Shown here: positions 56,901 to 64,000 of the stretch, piece after piece
Position numbering within the stretch: position 1 is the first letter of the stretch
How the letters are laid out: each line of letters starts with the position of its first letter
Source: Mesostigma viride
Taxonomy: Eukaryota; Streptophyta; Mesostigmatophyceae; Mesostigmatales; Mesostigmataceae
Assembly: GCA_009746045.1 (NCBI GenBank)
Contig: RPFO01000022.1
Coordinates: 414,001-478,000, forward strand
Direction of reading: 5' to 3'
DNA length: 64,000 nucleotides
Notes under the pieces: model-generated
What the model saw: only the letters and a program-made list of their open reading frames with translations
What the model was told of the DNA's origin: nothing
Databases searched by the model: none
Program-made: the position numbers and the translations under genes

Positions 56901-57689
56901 AAGTACGACGTGCGGAAGGGCGACGATGGCCAGATCCGAGCGGTCCAGTGCGTCCGGAAGGGCGTCAAGGACTACAAACTAGGCGAACACGTCCGCGTGT
57001 TGTGGCAGGGCGCGTGGCGGCGCGCGAAGATCGAACGATTGCCCGAGGCGAACAAGAACACGCGCACGCCGTCCAAGACCAAGGTCACGAACAGCCCCTG
57101 GTTCACCGTGTCCCTCTCGGACACGAACGAGTCCGTGCGCGTCATGATCTCGAAGATCCGGCCGTCCAAGGGGAAGATCCGCAAATTGATGGCCAAGCAC
57201 GAGCGAATGGTCGAAGAGATCGAGGCGCGCAATCGGGACGTGATCGCGAAACGGGTCGCGGAATGGACGGCGCAGCGCCGCCGCGCGACGGACCTGCGCG
57301 CCGACCTGCGAATGTCTCGCGCGTTCACCTCCGCGGAGGCGCTCGACGCCGTCCGAGTGGCCGCGCGGAGGATGGAGAAACACGAAGACGCGGTGCGCGA
57401 GTCGATCGCGCCCGCGTTACGGGCGTGGAGCGCGTCGAACGCGGCCGAGACGCCGGGGGCTACTCGACGCGCCGCGGCTCTCCGTCCCGATCCGGCGCTG
57501 ACGAGGTCGCGGACCGCTCGCGGCGGAGTCGGTCTCCCAGGTGGCGGCGGTACCACATCCGGCGCCGTTCCTTCCGCGACGGGCGCGGCGGGGGCGGCGG
57601 GTCCGTCTGCATCTCCGACTCCGGCGCCGCCGCCGGTTCCGAGACGCGAGATGGCTCGGCTGCCTCGAGTGTACGCGTCTTTCTACTGA
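53965..57689 (+). CDS. giant IS630/Tc1-type DDE transposase with Tudor/SH3-like domain (one apparent frameshift), ~1,241 aa
   Basis: An N-terminal helix-turn-helix (about 44-66, YQIAERFGVDRKTARVYHRL) precedes a DDE core. The first Asp is in CVFVDEF with RGWGKKGEM after it (D~226). The second is in VIMDGAAIH (D~739). The third position is Glu in YSPEFNPIELAF (E~831). These match IS630/Tc1-mariner signatures (DES...GW, DNA-H, YSP-LNPIE). The core is stretched: about 513 residues between the first two acids and 92 between the last two, against roughly 90-110 and 34-43 in usual members. Residues about 1005-1065 (GEHVRVLWQGAWRRAKIERL, then WFTVSLSDTNESV) look like a Tudor/Agenet SH3 barrel, a chromatin-reader fold. 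Frame steps once near 54683, as if one G is missing. Confidence 0.75.
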
Positions 57690-57759
57690 CGAGGATCGCG
57701 CACGGGAGCAGGAGGGAGTAGAACGTCACGAGCGTGAGCGCGAGGACGAACGTGATCAT
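57460..57759 (-). CDS. membrane-anchored Pro/Arg-rich protein, 99 aa
   Basis: ATG 57759. N-terminal signal-anchor (MITFVLALTLVTFYSLLLPC) then a Pro-rich acidic stretch (TDPPPPPRPS) and an Arg-rich end. Third codon positions are G/C-rich and the N-terminus is convincing. It overlaps the last 230 bases of the transposase gene on the other strand, so one of the two ends may be over-long. If this gene is real, the transposase C-terminal ~75 residues (low-complexity Ala/Gly/Pro) may be a shadow. Confidence 0.5.
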   Translation of the reverse strand: MITFVLALTLVTFYSLLLPCAILVSRKTRTLEAAEPSRVSEPAAAPESEMQTDPPPPPRPSRKERRRMWYRRHLGDRLRRERSATSSAPDRDGEPRRVE

Positions 57760-57868
57760 CGCGAAACGCGGGTTCTTCGAGAATGCGGGAGATTCGAAAT
57801 GCGTCCCGCTGACCGCGCGTCGAAAAAAAATATGTGTCCGTACGTGTATATCTCACCGTCCGAACGCC

Positions 57869-58198
57869 ATGCCAGTGGGTAGCCGCCGCCAAGTTCTGAA
57901 CGGGACCGTCGACCGCACGAGCGGAGGGTTGGATCGCAGCGATCTCACCGTAAACAAGCGCAACCGCATCGTCTCCAGGAAGAAGATCACGCAGGGGAGG
58001 AAGCAGTTCAAGAACGTGTCCGATTGGAACAAGCTCGTGACGTACATCAACGATCACACGGGCAAGAATCTGCGGGATTCCATGATGCACGCGAAGAGGA
58101 TGACGGCCAGCGAGCTGAGCCGGCGCAGGCTGTCCGCGACGCCCGCGAACAAGCGCAAAGTGTGGCCGTACCTCATCGATCAGATGAAGCGAGGATAG
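57869..58198 (+). CDS. DUF5771-like giant-virus protein, 109 aa
   Basis: Residues about 17-40 read TSGGLDRSDLTVNKRNRIVS followed by RKK and a Gln/Gly basic segment. This is the hallmark SGGL-x-x-x-DL-x-x-NK-x-x-x-IVS-K motif of a small basic protein found in many phycodna-, mimi- and other giant viruses (DUF5771, name from memory). The rest is basic with WPYLIDQMKRG at the end. Function unknown, probably nucleic-acid or virion associated. GTATAT lies just upstream of the ATG at 57869. With the 41546 gene it supports a Nucleocytoviricota origin. Confidence 0.75.
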   Translation: MPVGSRRQVLNGTVDRTSGGLDRSDLTVNKRNRIVSRKKITQGRKQFKNVSDWNKLVTYINDHTGKNLRDSMMHAKRMTASELSRRRLSATPANKRKVWPYLIDQMKRG

Positions 58199-58347
58199 GA
58201 GTAGAAGGGTTTCTCAGTTACGACTCATCTATCTTATTCGTTAGATAGCGCGATCGCGCGGCGTACCTTTCCGTGGTAAATAATGCAATATAATACGAAT
58301 TCCGTCTTTTTTCTCGCGAGACCTTGTATATCCCTGACAGTGTGTCC

Positions 58348-58566
58348 ATGCAGTACGCGAACCCGATCGCAGTATTGTTGTTACTCTTCATATTGGCGTC
58401 CACCGTGGCCGAGACCGGGCGGGTGCGAGCGTACCTGGAGACGTCGCGGTCGCTCCCCTTGACCAGGTGGATGGTGCGCAGGGTCGTGCCGTACCCCGCG
58501 TTCGTCATGAACCATTCGGAAATGGCCGTCCGGCCTCCCGAAGATGTCGGGATCGGCGGGTCGTAG
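58348..58566 (+). CDS. small membrane protein, 72 aa
   Basis: N-terminal membrane segment (NPIAVLLLLFILASTVAETG) and a short charged tail ending DVGIGGS. The ATG at 58348 is chosen because the segment starts right after it. GTATAT lies about 20 bases upstream (58326-58331). Followed closely by another membrane protein. Confidence 0.55.
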   Translation: MQYANPIAVLLLLFILASTVAETGRVRAYLETSRSLPLTRWMVRRVVPYPAFVMNHSEMAVRPPEDVGIGGS

Positions 58567-58589
58567 GTCCGTTATTTTTCGCCGTTTAC

Positions 58590-58949
58590 ATGTACTACTG
58601 CACCATCGGTTCCATGATTCCATTGCACGCGGTCGCCATCTTCGCGTCTCTCGTCGCCCTTCTCGCCCTGTTTGCCGTCCGGTACGCCGGCGATTCGAGT
58701 GTCAGGAGGGTCTTGCGAGAAAGCGCCGAGGAGCGGATGGCGGTTCTGGACGCGCAGATCGCAGACAGCGACGCGCGCGTTCGGGAACGCATCGACAGGA
58801 TAGAAGCGCGGACCGGGCGGTATTGGAAGGACACGGCGAGCGCGTGGTGGGTGCACGCCATGAAGAAACAGGCCGACGGGGCGAGGGCCGAGAGGAAGGC
58901 CTTGTCGAAGAAAACGCGAAAGGGTCTTTTCGGGTTGGCGGCGTCGTAA
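58590..58949 (+). CDS. membrane protein with C-terminal helix, 119 aa
   Basis: One membrane segment near residues 9-30 (MIPLHAVAIFASLVALLALF), then a long charged helix (ESAEERMAVLDAQIADSDAR) and a basic end. The start could be 58590 or the second ATG at 58614. Probable virion or envelope protein. Its stop lies only six bases before the inserted retroelement, so the intergenic region to its right was split, not the gene. Confidence 0.6.
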   Translation: MYYCTIGSMIPLHAVAIFASLVALLALFAVRYAGDSSVRRVLRESAEERMAVLDAQIADSDARVRERIDRIEARTGRYWKDTASAWWVHAMKKQADGARAERKALSKKTRKGLFGLAAS

Positions 58950-58954
58950 AATTC

Positions 58955-59075
58955 TTCTATTAACCGTGGAACTCCAGGGTAACCAGACTCTTTATTAAAA
59001 CAATGAGTGGAGCACATACAAAAGGCAGGCCACATCCCGGCCGCCGATGCTCATGGGAACACTTATTGCTTGGCA
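58955..59075. repeat. split direct repeat A, copy 1 (121 bp)
   Basis: Begins TTCTATTAACCGTGGAACTC and ends CTTATTGCTTGGCA. Same as 59549-59669. On the minus strand it carries the last codons and stop of a frame ending VLHSLF. Confidence 0.9.
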
Positions 59076-59116
59076 AAGGCTAGCCTCACCCCCAAACACG
59101 CAGGGAGGGTGGGCGG

Positions 59117-59549
59117 GAAAAGAAAAGAGGCCGACCTTAGCTAGGTGGGTTTGTTTTTGTCCTTTTTTGCGTGTCATGCGGCCTTGGCCCGGACGGCATT
59201 TTTTCGCCACGCAAATGTTGCGTCTGAACAAATGACGCAATGTGGCGTTCTAATTGCCGGCAGCTTACGTAAGGCTGCCGGGGCTATTAGGTCACATATT
59301 GCGTGAGAGAAAGAATCTAGATCTAGTTAATCACTACGCCATGAGCCAAGAAACCTAGACAGTGGCAGGTTTATATCTCAACGTAGCTCCTGCCACCTGG
59401 CCAAGAAAAACTGGCCAAAGCTTTGGCCACGACTGATCCGGATCAGGCCGCACCGGCCTCAAAAGGTATGTCACGTGAACCCAATAACCTAGCTATAGCG
59501 GCTACCCTTCCATCTCACTATAAAGAAACTATGTTCAGAGAACCACGAT
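59117..59549. repeat. split direct repeat B, copy 1 (433 bp)
   Basis: Begins GAAAAGAAAAGAGGCCGACC and ends AGAGAACCACGAT. Matches 62249-62681 base for base as far as read. Runs directly into repeat A copy 2. Confidence 0.9.
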
Positions 59550-59669
59550 TCTATTAACCGTGGAACTCCAGGGTAACCAGACTCTTTATTAAAACAATGA
59601 GTGGAGCACATACAAAAGGCAGGCCACATCCCGGCCGCCGATGCTCATGGGAACACTTATTGCTTGGCA
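59549..59669. repeat. split direct repeat A, copy 2 (121 bp)
   Basis: Identical to 58955-59075; contains the stop of the reverse-transcriptase ORF at 59589. Confidence 0.9.
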
Positions 59670-61427
59670 CCACCGCCCCAAGACGGCAGCCAGCCCCTCG
59701 GCCGTAGCTCGGCCTCGAGTGAGTATAGCCTGCGTGTGGGCGATCACAAGGTTGAGCTGCTTGACCGTTGGTTCCAGCACGCCGTTCCGTCGGTGCACCA
59801 CCCCTAGGGCTTCTAGCTCGTCCCCTTCCAGGCTCGCCATCTTAGTCTTCTCCTGAGACGGCACAAGGTTGTTAGGGAGGTAGCCTTCCTCAATAGCGCG
59901 CGTGATGAGCTGGTTCACCGCCTCGCAGGTCCGCCCGTTGCTGGCCACCAAGTCATCAATGGTGATTGACAGCATGGGGGCAGGGGGCTTTTCCAGGTCA
60001 ATCTGAAGCTCCCCGGCGCGCTCCTCCTTGTACTCGATGGCCAAGCGCAGTGGCTGGCCACACTCGTCGCGCACCAAGGTGAGCTCACCTGCGCTTGAGA
60101 GGTAGTTGACCTGGCGCCTCGGATCCAGGGCACCGGTCATGTAGAGCACCATCTCATGGATGGCCTCCCCCAGCGCCACCGCATGGGAATGTCCCATGGC
60201 CAGCACCTTGAGCACGGGCCACACCTTCCGCCTCGGCCCTGCCAGACCTACGCTAGTCGACCACACACTAGGAAGCCCTTGGTAGTCCCACCACCACTCG
60301 GGCACCTCGATGGAGTAGTAGTATGACACGAGGTCGCTCTTGGCGCAGTAGCACCAGCCCTTGATGTAGACCTCCACGAGGATGCCCAGGTGGGGTAGCA
60401 GGATCTTGGGCGGGTCCACCCACAGCAGGTTGCCCAGCTTCCTGTTGACGATGAACCGAAGCTCGCCCACCCCCTTGGCCACTCCAAAGCAGCCATCCAC
60501 CCACTTGGGCCGCCGCTCCCGGAACGCCACCATGCCCACGCCCGCTGCCCGGCTCATGAGCTTGCCCCATTCATCCATGGAGCATCCCCGGCTGGGCTTG
60601 GGCACATTCCAATACTTTGCGCTCGCCACGACCGCTGGCTTGATGCAGTTCTCTTCGCTGGCATATATCTCCCGCCAGCTTGGCCGCATAGCCAACAGGT
60701 CGAGCAGCCGTGCCTTCCCCGCCACCTCCGCCTTTGGTAGACTCACCGCGTCCGCGCGCAGTTGTTCATACTTATTCTGCTTCCCATATATTGCATCAGC
60801 ACCTTCTTGCTCCTGGCCTGTCGCAACGCCCCCTACGCGGCGACTGTGCCAGGTGCAGTGCCTCTTGACCCTCGCAAGGGCCTCCTCCCTCCCCTTAGAG
60901 CACGCCCCTCTAGGGTTAGGAGGAGGGTCTTGCCCCCCTCCCCACAGCCAATTAAGCCAACGCACTACCTTGCATTGCAGTGTGTACTCGCGGTGGCGGC
61001 GCGTGGCACGCTGTCGCCGGCGTGCCGATCTCACCCTGCCCCACGCGGTGTACGCTGGCCTAAGTGGGTATGGCAGCGGGAAAAGGGAGCGGTCCCGCTG
61101 GGATTCTATTTCCCTACTTGTTGAGCCTTGCTGAGCTTGTCCAAGAGGATCGCAGTTTGGAGAGCTGCCTTGACAGCCGGGGTGGCTGACAGTGCAGCCT
61201 CCTCCCCCAATGGCAGGAGGTGGCTGGCCACCTTCCACCCCCCCCCTCCTTGCCCCTCCACCTGCAGCAAGGCCGCCCCCACCCTCATTAGGTACTCCAT
61301 GCCCACAAGCTCCCCGGCTGCTGAGCCCAGCTCCTTGAGAAGGGTGTCCATGGCCAATGCAATGTTCATGACAATTTTCCTGTTCTCCATGTTCCGCCAA
61401 TTTCCAGGCTTTACCGTCATGACCCAC
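59589..61427 (-). CDS. reverse transcriptase ORF of the YR-type element
   Basis: RT signatures: LRFIVNRKLGNLLW, then CAKSDLVSYYYSIEVPEW (motif A-like), then LSITIDDLVAS in the place of YxDD, with a thumb-like region (LTRGRATAEGLAAVLGRW). The order and wording resemble DIRS/PAT-type RTs rather than LTR or LINE RTs, but the match is by eye. The part before about 61100 overlaps the gag-like ORF in another frame and looks low-complexity, so the true start is probably there or the ORF is expressed by frameshift. The end (SIGGRDVACLLYVLHSLF) lies in repeat A. RNase H and recombinase are not seen. Confidence 0.65.
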   Translation of the reverse strand: MGHDGKAWKLAEHGEQENCHEHCIGHGHPSQGAGLSSRGACGHGVPNEGGGGLAAGGGARRGGVEGGQPPPAIGGGGCTVSHPGCQGSSPNCDPLGQAQQGSTSREIESQRDRSLFPLPYPLRPAYTAWGRVRSARRRQRATRRHREYTLQCKVVRWLNWLWGGGQDPPPNPRGACSKGREEALARVKRHCTWHSRRVGGVATGQEQEGADAIYGKQNKYEQLRADAVSLPKAEVAGKARLLDLLAMRPSWREIYASEENCIKPAVVASAKYWNVPKPSRGCSMDEWGKLMSRAAGVGMVAFRERRPKWVDGCFGVAKGVGELRFIVNRKLGNLLWVDPPKILLPHLGILVEVYIKGWCYCAKSDLVSYYYSIEVPEWWWDYQGLPSVWSTSVGLAGPRRKVWPVLKVLAMGHSHAVALGEAIHEMVLYMTGALDPRRQVNYLSSAGELTLVRDECGQPLRLAIEYKEERAGELQIDLEKPPAPMLSITIDDLVASNGRTCEAVNQLITRAIEEGYLPNNLVPSQEKTKMASLEGDELEALGVVHRRNGVLEPTVKQLNLVIAHTQAILTRGRATAEGLAAVLGRWCQAISVPMSIGGRDVACLLYVLHSLF

Positions 61428-62161
61428 GACCGGATTCCCATCCCATTGTCGCTGGCGTCCTCCAACACCCCCGGCAGCACCCGCTCCGAAATCCGATATT
61501 TCACGCTCTTGGCTCGGCTTGGCAGCGCCACCCCTTTCGAGGCCTTGAAGTGGCTTCCCGCCCCCTCCATTCCTCCCAGCGCTGCCTTCAAACCTTGCAT
61601 GAATTTCTCGGCTGCGACCTCCCCCTCCTCGTCCTCCTCGTCCTCCTGATTTTCGGTTTCCGGAGGTGCCCCAACGAATGTCGCCAACCTCGCCCTCATT
61701 TCCTTTCCGACAGCCCCCCCACCTGCCGAAACCTTGGCCGCGCCTTTCGGCTTGGCCATTTTTCGTTGCGCAGGTGTCGTTGGTGGCAGCGCCTGATCCT
61801 CCTCCTCGTCCGCCGCGAGATCTGCCACGGCCAGCAGTTTTGCCACCAACGTTCCGTTTGGGTCACGTGCGTCCAACACGTCGCCAACATCAACGTGATC
61901 GGCCAGCAACTGCACGACAGACTTCAGCTGGCTCGAGCTCCACGAGCTGGCGTCCGTCACCCAGTCCTCGGCACCGAAGACCTGCTCGACTGCCCCCACC
62001 GCCTCTGCGGGGCTGATGCACTTGGCGAGCAGAGTGGCGAGCTGCTTCTTTTTGGCGCTGAAGGCGACTGGCGCGTGACTGGCGGCAGCAGCCCGCGGTG
62101 TGGGCGTCCCGTCCTCCCCGCGCGCTGCCTGCCCTCCTGTAGCTTTGCGCCCCTTCGGCAT
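61106..62161 (-). CDS. gag-like ORF of the YR-type element, 351 aa
   Basis: First ORF of the element. A basic N-terminus (MPKGRKATGGQAARG) is followed by helical segments (KKKQLATLLAKCISPAEAVG) and an acidic tract (ENQEDEEDEEGEVAAE). A helical C-terminal half ends LDKLSKAQQVGK. No zinc knuckle. Gag function is inferred from position before the RT. Confidence 0.55.
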   Translation of the reverse strand: MPKGRKATGGQAARGEDGTPTPRAAAASHAPVAFSAKKKQLATLLAKCISPAEAVGAVEQVFGAEDWVTDASSWSSSQLKSVVQLLADHVDVGDVLDARDPNGTLVAKLLAVADLAADEEEDQALPPTTPAQRKMAKPKGAAKVSAGGGAVGKEMRARLATFVGAPPETENQEDEEDEEGEVAAEKFMQGLKAALGGMEGAGSHFKASKGVALPSRAKSVKYRISERVLPGVLEDASDNGMGIRSWVMTVKPGNWRNMENRKIVMNIALAMDTLLKELGSAAGELVGMEYLMRVGAALLQVEGQGGGGWKVASHLLPLGEEAALSATPAVKAALQTAILLDKLSKAQQVGK

Positions 62162-62248
62162 TGCTGCTCAGGGCCAAAAATGGCTCCGACAGTACAGGTT
62201 CGTCAAACCAGAGGTTCGTTTCCCCTGGCTTGCTGTCGCCGCCCTCGT

Positions 62249-62681
62249 GAAAAGAAAAGAGGCCGACCTTAGCTAGGTGGGTTTGTTTTTGTCCTTTTTT
62301 GCGTGTCATGCGGCCTTGGCCCGGACGGCATTTTTTCGCCACGCAAATGTTGCGTCTGAACAAATGACGCAATGTGGCGTTCTAATTGCCGGCAGCTTAC
62401 GTAAGGCTGCCGGGGCTATTAGGTCACATATTGCGTGAGAGAAAGAATCTAGATCTAGTTAATCACTACGCCATGAGCCAAGAAACCTAGACAGTGGCAG
62501 GTTTATATCTCAACGTAGCTCCTGCCACCTGGCCAAGAAAAACTGGCCAAAGCTTTGGCCACGACTGATCCGGATCAGGCCGCACCGGCCTCAAAAGGTA
62601 TGTCACGTGAACCCAATAACCTAGCTATAGCGGCTACCCTTCCATCTCACTATAAAGAAACTATGTTCAGAGAACCACGAT
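62249..62681. repeat. split direct repeat B, copy 2 (433 bp)
   Basis: Identical to 59117-59549. Marks the 5' end of the element on the minus strand. Confidence 0.9.
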
Positions 62682-62716
62682 CCCGTGTATGGGTATACAC
62701 ACCCGCACGCTCGCGA

Positions 62717-63064
62717 ATGGCCGCGGCCTTCATCGAGTCCCGCGTGTTCGGCGAACAGCAGCGAGCCACCGGAAGGAATCTCGACCCGGCCCTGGATAAT
62801 AACAGGACGTTCCCCGTGACGCCCGACCAGCTGGAATGGAACCTCTCGATGGGAGCGCGGATGGACCCATCCCTCCACGACATGAGGAAGAGGGGAGGCG
62901 TGAACGCCGCGAACGGGAACACGGTGCTGCTCACCGACGAGCGATTCACGAGTCCGTTCCTCAACACGCTGTGGCCGAGGCTGAGGAAAGAGTCCAGCCG
63001 ATTGGACGACCAGCTACTGATGACCAACCTCCGACCGACGGGCGCGCACAAGTACAGCTACTGA
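62717..63064 (+). CDS. hypothetical viral-type protein, 115 aa
   Basis: The ATG at 62717 (MAAAFIESRVFGEQQRATGR) is chosen because the longer open frame to the left runs into the retroelement. Mixed helix/loop, no membrane segment, ends GAHKYSY. GGTATACAC lies about 25 bases upstream. Family unknown. Only 35 bases separate the start from the retroelement end, so its promoter may have been displaced. Confidence 0.6.
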   Translation: MAAAFIESRVFGEQQRATGRNLDPALDNNRTFPVTPDQLEWNLSMGARMDPSLHDMRKRGGVNAANGNTVLLTDERFTSPFLNTLWPRLRKESSRLDDQLLMTNLRPTGAHKYSY

Positions 63065-63144
63065 TCGAGGCCGCGGATATGATCGTCGAGTCCGTTCAAT
63101 ATTATGTCGCGAGATACGTATAGTGGGATCCCGCGCACGAACGA

Positions 63145-64000
63145 ATGCTCGCCGTCATGTCCGCCGTGGCGTTCGCCGGATACCTGTTTCGACCCATGGG
63201 GGATTCGTATCGCGCCAGTTCCGTCTCTTTGAGCGTGCCGTCCGTCGCCACCGAACACCCGAACGAGTTCAGAGAAGTCCCGACGCTCGGGTACACGGGG
63301 ATCCCGAACTTCGGGGCTCGAGGAGGGTACGGCGAGGGCGAGCCCGGGTACGTCGCCGCCCCCACGCACGCGTTGGGACGAGCCAGGGACACGGACCAGT
63401 TCGCGTTCCACGTCCGCCCGCCCGTCGAGGACGAGAACGGCGTCCGATACGCGCCCGGAGGCGCGCCGTATCCGGCCGGGTACACGGACAAGATCATGCC
63501 AAGTGACGGAACGTATCGCGGGATCGTGGGACCGCAGGTGACGATGGAACGCGGCGCGGTCGCGCGGGAAGAGGTCACGGGGCCCGTGCGGCCCGACAGG
63601 TTATTCGAGGGCGAGAAGATGCGCGCGTTCAACGGCGAACGGGAACGCGACGCGCGATTGGCGCCGGATATCTTGAACAGGAGGTACGAGTTGCCCGAGA
63701 ACCGGTTGCGAGTCAACCGGCCCAACCCGCAGCAGGCGCACGTCGATTCGGGCGCTCTGCCGATCACGACGTACGGCCGCGTCCAGACGCACTTGAGAGC
63801 GGGGACGCGGAACCGCGCGCCGATCCCGGACTTCGAGACGGGCAATCGCATGCGGTCGGACGCCGGGACGTGGACGACGTCCGTGTTGCCCGAACGCGCG
63901 GCCGTACTCCCGACGCGCGAGAACGTGTCCGACGCGATGGACAAGGGCACGCCGGCGACGTGGGCGCGCATGCAGGTCACGGGTAACCGCGTCAACCCGA
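63145..64000 (+). CDS. virion-like protein with N-terminal hydrophobic segment, partial (runs off the window)
   Basis: ATG 63145; 285 codons are open to the window end with no stop. N-terminus MLAVMSAVAFAGYLF may be a signal-anchor. The rest is Arg/Pro/Gly-rich with little regular helix (for example GYTGIPNFGARGGYGEGEPG) and repeated short phrases of N-R / P-x-R type. The composition resembles disordered virion proteins of large algal viruses that have an N-terminal anchor followed by a long charged tail; that is inference from style. GATACGTATAG lies about 30 bases upstream. Confidence 0.65.
   Translation, partial: MLAVMSAVAFAGYLFRPMGDSYRASSVSLSVPSVATEHPNEFREVPTLGYTGIPNFGARGGYGEGEPGYVAAPTHALGRARDTDQFAFHVRPPVEDENGVRYAPGGAPYPAGYTDKIMPSDGTYRGIVGPQVTMERGAVAREEVTGPVRPDRLFEGEKMRAFNGERERDARLAPDILNRRYELPENRLRVNRPNPQQAHVDSGALPITTYGRVQTHLRAGTRNRAPIPDFETGNRMRSDAGTWTTSVLPERAAVLPTRENVSDAMDKGTPATWARMQVTGNRVNP

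Larger units (their letters stand above)
58955..62681 (-). mobile_element. YR-type (DIRS/PAT/Ngaro-like) retroelement with split direct repeats, recombinase missing
   Basis: On the minus strand the order is B (62681-62249), body with two ORFs, A (59669-59549), B (59549-59117), 41 bp, A (59075-58955). That is the A1-body-B1-A2-B2 split direct repeat layout of PAT/Ngaro elements, which insert through a tyrosine recombinase. Repeats are 433 bp and 121 bp and look identical on reading. No target-site duplication is evident (left flank AATTC, right flank CCCGTG), as expected. The body holds a gag-like and a reverse-transcriptase ORF but no recombinase, so the copy is defective or non-autonomous. 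Confidence 0.75.

Noticed and set aside
20428-64000. Bacterial or phage origin suggested by tail-fibre repeats and IS630-type transposase
   Set aside because: Giant-virus marker motifs, AATAAA-type hairpins, lack of ribosome binding sites before starts and host retrotransposon insertions fit a eukaryotic virus better.
20428-64000. Major capsid protein, DNA polymerase, packaging ATPase
   Set aside because: Looked for by motif reading and not found in this window; no gene was assigned to these roles.
1-64000. tRNA, rRNA or other structured RNA genes
   Set aside because: None recognised by eye on either strand; short clover-leaf candidates were not convincing.

Overview
This window is eukaryotic nuclear DNA made of two very different halves. 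Positions 1 to about 20,427 are repeat-rich host-type sequence: the 3' part of a LINE, a decayed DNA transposon with a ~230-bp repeat array beside it, two minisatellites, and ~9.3 kb of a ~71-bp satellite that itself holds a 5'-truncated LINE. From about 20,428 to the window end the sequence becomes G/C-rich and densely coding, without visible introns. Its proteins are those of a Nucleocytoviricota-type (giant) virus, so I read it as an endogenous giant-virus insertion. The host cannot be named from the sequence. The Copia LTR element, with its initiator-Met-type primer site, fits a plant or algal host but does not prove one.

Viral half, left to right. Two small genes (21.1-22.2 kb). A repeat zone (22.2-24.4 kb) built around an ~850-bp imperfect palindrome. 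A truncated F-box-like gene and two minus-strand genes (24.6-26.9 kb). A 2x Ig-like + LamG surface protein (27.2-28.6 kb). An acidic protein, a basic coiled-coil protein, a U-box-like protein and a C2H2 finger (28.9-33.2 kb). A fibre module (33.3-41.4 kb) with a ~406-aa beta-rich protein and a ~2,280-aa phage-tail-fibre-like protein. A giant-virus marker protein (41.5-43.0 kb). An F-box-like gene split by a 4.56-kb Copia element (43.1-48.9 kb). Two virion-like genes, one cut by a 493-bp MITE (49.0-51.2 kb). A run of small membrane/virion-like genes (51.3-53.9 kb). A ~1,241-aa DDE transposase of the IS630/Tc1 type with very large insertions and a Tudor/SH3-like C-terminal domain (54.0-57.7 kb). 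A DUF5771-like marker protein and small membrane proteins (57.5-58.9 kb). A 3.7-kb retroelement with split direct repeats (59.0-62.7 kb). Two further virion-like genes, the last running off the window.

Three observations shape the annotation. (1) Many genes, both viral and LINE, are broken by what always reads as one missing base, usually in a G or C run. This points to homopolymer under-calling in the assembly, so most of these genes are probably intact; I annotate each as one gene and give the shift position. (2) Two viral genes are truly split by host-type mobile elements with target-site duplications, which shows the viral DNA sits in a host chromosome. (3) No major capsid protein, DNA polymerase, packaging ATPase or primase-helicase is in the window, so the virus family cannot be settled here.

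The viral genes visible here are mainly structural or surface proteins (fibres, lectin, membrane proteins), host-interaction candidates (F-box-like, U-box-like) and one DDE recombinase. Convergent gene pairs end in AT-rich hairpins carrying AATAAA/TTTATT, as in other cytoplasmic giant viruses, and several starts are preceded by a short GTATA motif.
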